Shown here: positions 34,459-41,354 of the stretch, in pieces
Layout: the number at the start of each line of letters is the position of its first letter
Position numbering within the stretch: the first letter of the stretch is position 1
From: Candidatus Pseudobacter hemicellulosilyticus
GTDB taxonomy: Bacteria > Bacteroidota > Bacteroidia > Chitinophagales > Chitinophagaceae
Length of the DNA: 64,000 nucleotides
Assembly: GCA_029202545.1 (NCBI GenBank)
Contig: CP119311.1
Coordinates: 6,679,229-6,743,228 of the forward strand
Reading direction: 5' to 3'
Notes under the pieces: model-generated
Told to the model about the DNA's origin: nothing
Databases searched by the model: none
Seen by the model: the letters and a program-made list of their open reading frames with translations, nothing else
Made by a program: the position numbers and the translations under genes

Positions 34459-34467
34459 TTATCCACA
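34459..34467 (+). promoter_or_regulatory. DnaA-box-like site TTATCCACA
   Basis: The second perfect 9-mer in the window, again in an AT-rich divergent spacer of the signalling island. It is not clustered with further boxes, so an origin is not supported. Confidence 0.3.
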
Positions 34468-34743
34468 ACAAGGTCGGTCTTGTGAATAATTCGATTTGCA
34501 CTCGTAAGTTTTACAGGCTATAGATGAGATTTTTACGATAGTAAAAATACTGCATTCCGTCCGGGTATCTACGTATTTTCCTCTCGTAATCTTACCTTTT
34601 CAATTTCGTAGAACCCTCTACTGGCCTGAATCGCAGGCAATTTAATCCATTTTAGGCAAGTGCGCTACCTGTTGTCCAGCTTTTTTTTTTGGAGGTTTTT
34701 TACAGTTCGAACTACTATTCTAAACCTCTAAAAACTTACTACT

Positions 34744-35151
34744 ATGCTGCAAAACGAACTCATCACTAAACGCGACGTCCAGTCTATTGGTGAAGAGATC
34801 GGCTACGAGCTCGGCGCTCAGCTGGTTCAAGATTATCAAACCGCACACCCCACTGATGTTCAAAGCTTTATCATTGGCCGCAACATCATTGACCAGATCC
34901 TCGCCCAACCCGGTTGCGCTGGTATCCAGATCTACAACGCCTACAATGAAGCTGGTGAAAAAACACTGGTTTACATCGGCCTGGATCAGGAAGGAAAAAG
35001 CATTCTGGAATTCACTACCGTAAATACCAGCGGTATCCTGGAAGCGCAGAAAGGGATCGTGGCCGACAAAGTTCGCTCCGGTGGACCTTACCCCAAAACC
35101 AACAGGGACGACGAGAGCTTCGATGACGGTTCCTGGTGGAGCAATGACTAA
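34744..35151 (+). CDS. Small acidic protein of unknown function (signalling island)
   Basis: A 135-residue cytosolic protein with no signal peptide or membrane helix. The first ~100 residues look like a compact alpha/beta domain (FIIGRNIIDQIL, IQIYNAYNEAGEKTLVYIGLDQEGKSIL). The C-terminal tail is acidic and aromatic (DDESFDDGSWWSND). I do not recognise a named family. The pattern of strands ending in GLDxxGK resembles small Bacteroidota proteins I recall as hypothetical, which is a weak memory-based link. It opens a same-strand run of small protein / 7-TM / kinase / regulator / 7-TM and follows the longest non-coding spacer of the window. Confidence 0.7.
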   Translation: MLQNELITKRDVQSIGEEIGYELGAQLVQDYQTAHPTDVQSFIIGRNIIDQILAQPGCAGIQIYNAYNEAGEKTLVYIGLDQEGKSILEFTTVNTSGILEAQKGIVADKVRSGGPYPKTNRDDESFDDGSWWSND

Positions 35152-35223
35152 TTGATTGATCTCCGGATTAACCGGTTGATTTTCATCAAGGTCATCCAGC
35201 TTTTAATTGTTGATATTACTTTC

Positions 35224-35231
35224 TATATTTG
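35224..35231 (+). promoter_or_regulatory. -7 promoter element before the first 7-TM gene
   Basis: TATATTTG matches TAnnTTTG 18 bases before the predicted TTG start. TTG triplets at 35207 and 35210 are only 14 and 11 bases upstream, so the -33 element is unclear. Confidence 0.4.
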
Positions 35232-35249
35232 AATAAATTTATCAACTAA

Positions 35250-35942
35250 TTGAAAGTAATTTTAGGTTACTTATCGATCTATTCAGACATAATTCCCGCA
35301 ATCCTTTACCTTTTTGCTGTTAAAAAGCATCAGGATAAAGGATTGTGGGGTTTATTTTTTCTAAACCTTTACTCCTTTCTCAATAACCTCGTGCTCACTT
35401 ACTGGCACGAAGGCCTGGGTATCAGCGACTATATCCTGTACCGCCTCTACACCATTATAGGGTACTCACTCATCGCGTTCTTTTTCTACGGGAATATTAT
35501 CTCTAAAACAGCGAAAAAGATCATCATAGCCTCGTATCTTTTCTTCCTCGCATACGCTATCTACGATTATATCCGGCAGCCACTGGAATCCTTTGACTCC
35601 ATTCCATCGGCCATTGAAGCCACCCTGATCATCGTATTCTCCATCTTTTACCTGTTTGAACAGATCAAAACCCCCAGGGTCTTTTTTATCTATACCCTGG
35701 ACAAATTCTGGATCATCACCAGCTTCCTGATCTACTATACCGGAACCTTCTTCCTGTTCATCTTTGCCGAAGCCTATTTTGCCGATCCTGATTTCGGAGA
35801 CAACTATTCATTTATTAATAGCCTATTTTTATTGCTCAAAAACGTGTTTTTCTGTATCGGCCTGCTGATCAGCAGCAAACCCAACGAGTATCCACCCGAT
35901 TCCTATCCACCCTTTGAAAATTACCTGGAAAATCGTATCTAA
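35250..35942 (+). CDS. 7-TM protein A (possible sensor module)
   Basis: A 230-residue integral membrane protein with seven predicted helices at about 4-24, 32-52, 61-84, 89-107, 121-137, 153-177 and 188-207, and a short polar Pro/Tyr-rich cytosolic tail. The start is TTG at 35250: the in-frame codon just before it is a stop, and no ATG occurs anywhere in the reading frame. Helix 6 (DKFWIITSFLIYYTGTFFL) resembles the matching segment of the 7-TM protein at 37558 (PVFWILGGILCYNSMYLL). No known family is recognised. It lies 35 bases before a histidine kinase, and a role as that kinase's membrane sensor is inferred from position and from the kinase lacking one. Confidence 0.75.
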   Translation: MKVILGYLSIYSDIIPAILYLFAVKKHQDKGLWGLFFLNLYSFLNNLVLTYWHEGLGISDYILYRLYTIIGYSLIAFFFYGNIISKTAKKIIIASYLFFLAYAIYDYIRQPLESFDSIPSAIEATLIIVFSIFYLFEQIKTPRVFFIYTLDKFWIITSFLIYYTGTFFLFIFAEAYFADPDFGDNYSFINSLFLLLKNVFFCIGLLISSKPNEYPPDSYPPFENYLENRI

Positions 35943-35977
35943 CATTATATGCCTAAACCCCATATTTAAACTAACCC

Positions 35978-36811
35978 ATGTTCCTTCTGCAAATTAGTAG
36001 CTCCGGCAGCCCTGTTTCCCTCGTCCTGTTCTTCGGAACAGTGGGGATGCTGGCCCTGACGATCGGGTTGATCGTTTTTATCATCTTCCACCAGCGGAAG
36101 GTGATCCGCTACCAGATGCAATTGCAGCGGATGGAACAGGAACAGCAAAAAATGCTGCTGAACGCGTCTATCCGCCTCCAGGAAGAGGAAAGACAACGCA
36201 TTGCCGCCGACCTCCACGATGACGCCGGCCCCCTGCTGGCCACCGCCCGCCTTTACCTGAACGAAAATCTTGTGAACCTGGATAAGACCGCCCAACTCCA
36301 AAGCATTTATAACGCCAAGCAGATCATTGATGATACCATCCAGCTGATCCGCAATATTTCCCATAGCCTGATGCCCCCCACCCTGAAGAACTTTGGGCTG
36401 GAATCAGCTGTCAATGACCTGTTCCAGAAGATCAGCGGCTCCGGCAGCATGAACGCCAGCTGCCGCTTCCATGATTACCGGGACCGCCTCCACCCGGATC
36501 AGGAACTTATCATTTTCCGGGTGATCCAGGAACTGGTCAATAATATCCTCAAACACAGTAACGCCAGCTTTATCCACCTCACCCAGAACCTGGGCGGCAA
36601 TAAGCTGTATATCCGCATGCACCATGACGGCCGCGGCATCACGCAGACTGATTTTGAAAAACTAAATAAAAGTAATGTTGGTCTTGGCTTGAAGAATATC
36701 CAAAGCCGCCTTAAATTGCTGCATGGAAGGATCTTCTTTGAGAAGGATATGTCCCAGACCTATTATAAGGTAACCATCGAAATACCCAGAACAGAAGAAG
36801 CTGTAGCATAA
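35978..36811 (+). CDS. HisKA_3-type histidine kinase with atypical G1 box
   Basis: A 277-residue kinase. One membrane helix (about 15-37) is followed by a coiled coil (38-70), then the phospho-acceptor His80 in EEERQRIAADLHDDAGPLL. The HATPase_c domain has the N box ELVNNILKHSNA and G2 box NVGLGLKNIQSRLKLLHG. The G1 box, normally DxGxG, reads H216-D-G-R-G: the adenine-binding Asp is replaced by His. Either the next Asp takes over or ATP binding is reduced. There is essentially no extracytoplasmic domain. It sits between a 7-TM gene and a NarL-type regulator gene and is probably their partner. Confidence 0.88.
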   Translation: MFLLQISSSGSPVSLVLFFGTVGMLALTIGLIVFIIFHQRKVIRYQMQLQRMEQEQQKMLLNASIRLQEEERQRIAADLHDDAGPLLATARLYLNENLVNLDKTAQLQSIYNAKQIIDDTIQLIRNISHSLMPPTLKNFGLESAVNDLFQKISGSGSMNASCRFHDYRDRLHPDQELIIFRVIQELVNNILKHSNASFIHLTQNLGGNKLYIRMHHDGRGITQTDFEKLNKSNVGLGLKNIQSRLKLLHGRIFFEKDMSQTYYKVTIEIPRTEEAVA

Positions 36812-36895
36812 ACCACTACCTAACCATCAACCTGATCCATTGAACTGAATAAAAGCAATTTTCAGTAAATTTAGTTTGCCAATATCATATACACA

Positions 36896-37552
36896 ATGGG
36901 ACCCATTAAAGTTGCTATCGCAGACGATCACAAAATTTTCAGGAAAGGAGTAATACTCTCGCTTCGGCCGTACACCAATATCAAGTTCGTACTGGAAGCA
37001 GAAAACGGGCAGGAATTACTGGATAACCTTCCCGGCGTGGCCGAACAGCCCGATGTCATCCTGATGGATCTCCGTATGCCCCTCAAGGATGGAATTGAAA
37101 CCACCAAGATCATTGCCAAGCAATACCCCCATATACACGTTATCGCCCTCACTATGTACGAGGATGAACGCTTTGTCAGCCATATGATGGAGATCGGCGC
37201 CAACGGCTACCTCCTGAAAAGTGCTGATCCTGCGGAGATCAAAAAAGCCATCATGGAAGTGATGAGCAAGGGATATTACCTCAATAATTTCGTGAACAGG
37301 ATACTCCTTAAAAAATCACACGCCCGCCAGAAAGTAGTGCCCACGCTGAACAGCGAGATCACCCTGAGCGACCGGGAGCGGGATGTGATCAAATATATCT
37401 GCATGGAATTCACGGCGCATGAGATTGCCCAGAAACTGGAAGTGAGCCCCCGCACCGTGGAAGCCATCAAGGACCGCTTAATGGAACGTTTTGGCGCCAA
37501 GAATACCGCCGGGCTCGTGTTCTTTGCCGTCAAAAACAACCTGATCGATTAA
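36896..37552 (+). CDS. NarL/FixJ-type response regulator 4
   Basis: A 218-residue response regulator. Receiver features are ADDH (9-12), Asp58 (LMDLRMP), Thr in ALTMYED and Lys in YLLKSADP. The helix-turn-helix is HEIAQKLEVSPRTVEAIKDRLMERFGAKNTAGLV. It follows the histidine kinase by 84 bases and precedes 7-TM protein B by five bases, so it very probably forms a two-component pair with that kinase. It is closely related to regulators 1 and 3. Confidence 0.93.
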   Translation: MGPIKVAIADDHKIFRKGVILSLRPYTNIKFVLEAENGQELLDNLPGVAEQPDVILMDLRMPLKDGIETTKIIAKQYPHIHVIALTMYEDERFVSHMMEIGANGYLLKSADPAEIKKAIMEVMSKGYYLNNFVNRILLKKSHARQKVVPTLNSEITLSDRERDVIKYICMEFTAHEIAQKLEVSPRTVEAIKDRLMERFGAKNTAGLVFFAVKNNLID

Positions 37553-37557
37553 ACCGT

Positions 37558-38229
37558 ATGATGGGAGCAATACTCAACATCGGCGCATTATGCCTATGCC
37601 TTGTCCCTGTGCTGGTGATCTTTTTCCGCCAGGCCTGGCAATCCTCTCTGCAGCCTTACCTGCTGGCCTTCTGTCTGGTCAGCTTTCTGCACCTGCTGAT
37701 ACGTACCCTCCTGCCCTACCCGGAATCCCATTATACCGTTGTCAACACCCATATCATTTTTAACCTGGCAGAATTCCTGCTGATAGGTATGCTGCTCCGT
37801 GCCTACCTGCAGACCAACTGGCTCAAACAGGGCTTTACCCTGCTGGCGGTAGCCCTTATTTCTGTTCAGCTCACTGTTTATGCATTACGGGAAAATATAG
37901 GCGCCGCCCATCCTTTTGACCTGCTCCAGACCCTGGTGATCCTCGGTATGGGCATACTGGCGCTGGCACAGCTGCTGCGCGAAGCCCCGCTGAATATTTT
38001 CCAGCTGCCCGTATTCTGGATACTGGGCGGCATTCTCTGTTATAACAGTATGTACCTGCTGGTAAACCTCCTGCCGGGCGGGAACCCGTTCCAGGACGAC
38101 GGCGGACCGGAAAGTACGGTCTTCCTGCTGGCCCTGCTCATGCTGCGGGCCATCTTCTTTACCGTGGCCGCCGCATCCGCCAGTAAGCCCGCTACCCGGC
38201 CTGCGCCGGGACAGGAGCCCTTATATTAA
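37558..38229 (+). CDS. 7-TM protein B
   Basis: A 223-residue integral membrane protein with seven hydrophobic helices (roughly 5-24, 32-52, 62-83, 91-109, 120-140, 151-172, 184-203). The topology and size match the 7-TM protein at 35250, and the helix-6 segment is alike. The tail is short and Pro-rich. It starts five bases after response regulator 4 and is thus part of the same transcription unit. No enzyme or transporter signature is visible. Together with 7-TM protein A it brackets a kinase-regulator pair. Confidence 0.75.
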   Translation: MMGAILNIGALCLCLVPVLVIFFRQAWQSSLQPYLLAFCLVSFLHLLIRTLLPYPESHYTVVNTHIIFNLAEFLLIGMLLRAYLQTNWLKQGFTLLAVALISVQLTVYALRENIGAAHPFDLLQTLVILGMGILALAQLLREAPLNIFQLPVFWILGGILCYNSMYLLVNLLPGGNPFQDDGGPESTVFLLALLMLRAIFFTVAAASASKPATRPAPGQEPLY

Positions 38230-38239
38230 GTGGCTATCA

Positions 38240-38902
38240 TTACAATTGCATTTCCGGGATATCTCCGGCTATCACCAGCTTACCCAGTGTTTTGGCCTTG
38301 ATCTCTTCTACCGTTACCCCCGGCGCCCGTTCCAGCAATCTGAAACCGCCGCCATCAGGTTGCACTTCCAGTGCCGCCAGATCCGTCACTATCCTTTTTA
38401 CACAGCGGACACCCGTCAGCGGCAGCCCGCAGGCCGGCAGTAATTTGGACTCGCCCTGTGGATTGGTGTGCATCATGGCCACAATGATGTTCCGGGCGCT
38501 GGCCACCAGGTCCATAGCGCCGCCCATGCCTTTCACCATTTTACCGGGGATCTTCCAGTTGGCAATATCACCCGTTTCAGAAACTTCCATGGCGCCCAGT
38601 ACGGTCAGGTCCACTTTTCCAGCACGGATCATCCCGAAACTCTCGGCACTGTCAAAGAAGGCGCCGCCCGGCAGCAGGGTCACTGTTTCCTTGCCGGCAT
38701 TGATGAGGTCCGCATCAATGGCCTCTTCCGCGGGATAGGGCCCCATGCCCAGCATACCGTTCTCGGATTGCAGCATAATGCTCATACCTGCGGGAACAAA
38801 ATTGGCCACCAGCGTGGGAATGCCGATGCCCAGGTTCACATACATGCCATCCCGCAGCTCCTGCGCAATGCGTCTGGCAATGCCAAATTTATCTAAAGCC
38901 AT
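38240..38902 (-). CDS. scoB: 3-oxoacid CoA-transferase subunit B
   Basis: A 220-residue beta subunit of a succinyl-CoA:3-ketoacid CoA-transferase (SCOT-type). The enzyme activates acetoacetate using succinyl-CoA and feeds ketone bodies and branched-chain degradation products into the TCA cycle. Key features are YVNLGIGIPTLVANF, the catalytic Glu in LQSENGMLGMGPYP, and LGAMEVSETGDIANWKIPGK with MVKGMGGAMDLV. It is 27 bases downstream of the alpha subunit gene. It is convergent with 7-TM protein B (10 bases between stops). Confidence 0.93.
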   Translation of the reverse strand: MALDKFGIARRIAQELRDGMYVNLGIGIPTLVANFVPAGMSIMLQSENGMLGMGPYPAEEAIDADLINAGKETVTLLPGGAFFDSAESFGMIRAGKVDLTVLGAMEVSETGDIANWKIPGKMVKGMGGAMDLVASARNIIVAMMHTNPQGESKLLPACGLPLTGVRCVKRIVTDLAALEVQPDGGGFRLLERAPGVTVEEIKAKTLGKLVIAGDIPEMQL

Positions 38903-38929
38903 GTTGAAGTAGTTGAGAAGTGAAAGCCC

Positions 38930-39631
38930 TTATTTTTTTGCGATCTGTACGGTCCGGCGCTCAATGCGCTTCACATAGCCTGCCCCCTGGAAGATCCGGT
39001 GTACGTAAATACCGGGCACATGGATATGATCGGGATCAAGCTGGCCGGGTTCCACCAGTTCTTCTACCTCCACAATGGTGATATCACCGGCCTTGGCCAT
39101 GGAAGTGGAAAAATTGCGGGTGGTCTTCCGGAACACCAGGTTACCCATGGTATCGCCTTTCCAGGCTTTGACAATGGCAAAGGAAGCGTGCAGCGCTTCT
39201 TCCATCAGGTACATTTTCCCGTTGAACGCACGGACTTCCTTGCCTTCGGCTATCTCCGTACCATAACCGGCGGGTGTAAAAAAGGCGGGGATGCCCATAC
39301 CTGCCATCTGGATACGGGTGGCCAGCGTGCCCTGGGGGATAAGGTCCACTTCCAGTTCACCGCTCAGTAACTGCCGTTCAAACTCGGCATTCTCGCCCAC
39401 ATAGGAACTCATCATTTTTTTGATCTGGCGGGTCTTCAGCATGAGGCCCAGGCCAAAATCATCCACCCCTGCATTATTGGAGATACAGGTCAGCTCTTTA
39501 ACGCCTTTCCGGACCAGGGCATCGATGCAGTTCTCGGGGATACCGGAAAGACCAAAGCCTCCCAGCATAATGGTGGCGCCATCGGGGATGTCCCGGATGG
39601 CCTCATCTGCATTGGCAACAACTTTATTCAT
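38930..39631 (-). CDS. scoA: 3-oxoacid CoA-transferase subunit A
   Basis: A 233-residue alpha subunit partner of the preceding CoA-transferase. It shows IPDGATIMLGGFGLSGIPENCIDAL (CoA-binding GGFGxxG), LTCISNNAGVDDFGLG, GTLATRIQMAGMGIPAFFTPAGYGT and ITIVEVEELVEPGQLDPDHIHVPGIYV, all typical of the family. The two subunits are transcribed together, A first. A gene for an envelope lipoprotein lies upstream. Confidence 0.94.
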   Translation of the reverse strand: MNKVVANADEAIRDIPDGATIMLGGFGLSGIPENCIDALVRKGVKELTCISNNAGVDDFGLGLMLKTRQIKKMMSSYVGENAEFERQLLSGELEVDLIPQGTLATRIQMAGMGIPAFFTPAGYGTEIAEGKEVRAFNGKMYLMEEALHASFAIVKAWKGDTMGNLVFRKTTRNFSTSMAKAGDITIVEVEELVEPGQLDPDHIHVPGIYVHRIFQGAGYVKRIERRTVQIAKK

Positions 39632-39678
39632 AAAGCGACAAGCAATTTGTTGAAAGGATAAATGTAGGAAGAATCCGT

Positions 39679-40434
39679 TTACAGCGACTTGTTCGTTGGC
39701 TGAATGGACGAGGCTTTACGGATGGAATCCCTCCTGGCCTTCCGGCGGGCAGCTTCCTGTTTACGGAGCAGCCGGCTGGCCCTGACACGGTCCAGGCTGT
39801 CGCGCCGCGCCGTTGCCTTCTCCGCCGGCTTCAGGGCCGTTTTGCCGGTCCTGAGCCTGGCCAGGGAATCCACCCGGTGCAGGGAATCTACTTTGCGCAG
39901 GGAGTCCACCTTATGCAGGGAATCCACCTTGTGGAGGGAGTCAACCCTTTTGAGGGAATCTGATCCCGTATGCAGGCTGTCCTTGCGGGCCAGGGAATCC
40001 GTCTTCATCCGCTCCAGGTTCAGGGAATCCTGCTGCCGTTTGTACAGGGTATCCTTGAGACGGGTACCCCTGACAGCCATGCTGTCAAACATTTCCCGGC
40101 TGAGATCGGGACGGGTAAGATAGAATTTATAGCTTTCAATGAATTCTTCCCTGCTGATATCATGCAATTCGAAGATCTGCTCATACAGGGCAAAATTGGC
40201 AGCCCGGATATCTTTTACTGAGGTGTCCCTGACAAGAAAACTGGTGGAAAAACGATCCGCCAGCATCATATCCCAGAGTACCTGCTGCATGCTTTCCTGG
40301 TCCAGCACACCCGAAGGCACAGATTTCCGGCTGGTGCAGGCGAGGGTCAGTATTGCGAGAACGCCCGCCAGGAGCCAGTTACGGGATCTTTGTTTATTAT
40401 AACGGATCAGCGTATGCGATTTTTTGTGCATCAT
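39679..40434 (-). CDS. DUF4296 lipoprotein with a repetitive tail
   Basis: A 251-residue predicted lipoprotein (lipobox LTLAC, Cys33, after a long positively charged N-terminus). The middle (about 40-130) is the DUF4296 helical domain (MQQVLWDMMLADRFSTSFL, EQIFELHDISREEFIESYKFYLTRP). The C-terminal half is highly charged and contains five near-identical six-residue repeats of the form VDSLHK/R, probably an extended or coiled segment in the periplasm. The start overlaps the DUF4835 stop by four bases (ATGA), so the two are co-translated. The function is unknown. Confidence 0.8.
   Translation of the reverse strand: MMHKKSHTLIRYNKQRSRNWLLAGVLAILTLACTSRKSVPSGVLDQESMQQVLWDMMLADRFSTSFLVRDTSVKDIRAANFALYEQIFELHDISREEFIESYKFYLTRPDLSREMFDSMAVRGTRLKDTLYKRQQDSLNLERMKTDSLARKDSLHTGSDSLKRVDSLHKVDSLHKVDSLRKVDSLHRVDSLARLRTGKTALKPAEKATARRDSLDRVRASRLLRKQEAARRKARRDSIRKASSIQPTNKSL
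39861..39957. repeat. 18-bp tandem repeats inside the DUF4296 gene
   Basis: About five units, each reading close to cagggaatccaccNNNtg on the plus strand, encode VDSLHK-type hexapeptides. Units differ at synonymous and conservative positions, so this is an older expansion rather than a fresh slippage event. Confidence 0.75.
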
Positions 40435-41354
40435 TTCAGTTCCTGTCTGTACAGATTGGCATTGGTGATATCTATCTTGACCAGTATGTCACGGGCCCGG
40501 TCCTTATCGTCCGGCGCCGCCTTCTTAAAAATGCGGGCAAACTCATTGCCTTTGCCCTGGAAGAAGAAAGGCACCACCATGGTATTGGGAATATCGTTGT
40601 TCAGGGTGTTGATCAGGCTCAGGCTGTTCATGATGGCGGTCCGGCCTTCGCTTTCGTTCTCATACATATAGTCCATGCCCAGCCGGTAAAAGCTGTACAG
40701 GATATCGTGTATGGCATTGTAGCGGTTATTGGTGAAATTCTCCATCAGCCAGTAGCGGTTGCGGAGGCCGTCAAAAGCTTTCCATCCTTCTATCTCCCGG
40801 CCTTCGGGGGCATTGTTCACAATATTCTGGGCTTTCTGGAAATAGGGATCGCCACCGCGGACGGCATAGGAATCAAAATCCAGTCCCAGGATCACGTACA
40901 CGTAATAAGCCAGTATGGCGGTCAGGTTGGAGGCCAGCGGGTCCGTGCCGGCCACGCGGTTCTCATTGAACTCCACCGGCTGGAACTCCACGTATTTGAA
41001 AGCCACTTTCTCATCCATGAAATTGATGAGGGGCACTTCATAGGTGCTGTTGTAGACGGGGCGACTGGCCTGTACCGTCAGCGTAGCCCGGTAAATATTG
41101 GGCGATACCTGCTCGGCAATATTGAGCATGAAATTGCAGTTGATCTTCTCATTGGCCTGGAAGGCCTCATTGGTCCATTTGCGGGTATTCAGCAGGTTGG
41201 TCATGGCCGCCTGGAGGGTCTGGAACACTTTTCTGTCCGTCTGCGAACTGATCCGCGCCGCATTGATAGAGACCCTGGCCTGCAGTTCCTGCGCCCGGCC
41301 GGCCGTCACAACCGCCAGCAGGGCCATACCGAGTAAGAATACTGATTTACGCAT
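40431..41354 (-). CDS. porD: DUF4835 protein, PorD-type T9SS-associated
   Basis: A 307-residue periplasmic protein with a type I signal peptide (cleavage near GRA-QELQARV). The whole mature part matches the DUF4835 pattern: RVSINAARISSQTDRKVFQTLQAAMTNLLNTRKWT, IAEQVSPNIYRATLTVQASRPVY and YYVYVILGLDFDSYAVRGGDPYFQKA. From memory, this family is annotated as type IX secretion protein PorD; its biochemical role is not defined. The 5' end overlaps coaBC by eight bases and the 3' end overlaps DUF4296, so the three are one operon. Its presence fits the sprA gene in the window. Confidence 0.85.
   Translation of the reverse strand: MRKSVFLLGMALLAVVTAGRAQELQARVSINAARISSQTDRKVFQTLQAAMTNLLNTRKWTNEAFQANEKINCNFMLNIAEQVSPNIYRATLTVQASRPVYNSTYEVPLINFMDEKVAFKYVEFQPVEFNENRVAGTDPLASNLTAILAYYVYVILGLDFDSYAVRGGDPYFQKAQNIVNNAPEGREIEGWKAFDGLRNRYWLMENFTNNRYNAIHDILYSFYRLGMDYMYENESEGRTAIMNSLSLINTLNNDIPNTMVVPFFFQGKGNEFARIFKKAAPDDKDRARDILVKIDITNANLYRQELK

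Larger units (their letters stand above)
33817..34743. other. Long AT-rich divergent intergenic region 2
   Basis: A 927-base spacer between response regulator 3 (-) and the small acidic protein (+). It contains copy 2 of the inverted-repeat element, a DnaA-box-like site, a TTTTTAC/GTAAAAA hairpin near 34530-34548 and a 12-base T-run just before TGGAGG at about 34680. A minus-strand frame through 34000-34270 stays open but looks like a decayed gene end rather than a live gene. Confidence 0.6.

Noticed and set aside
31011..34743. Replication origin in the signalling island
   Set aside because: Only one DnaA box per spacer, 3 kb apart, no dnaA or other origin genes nearby.
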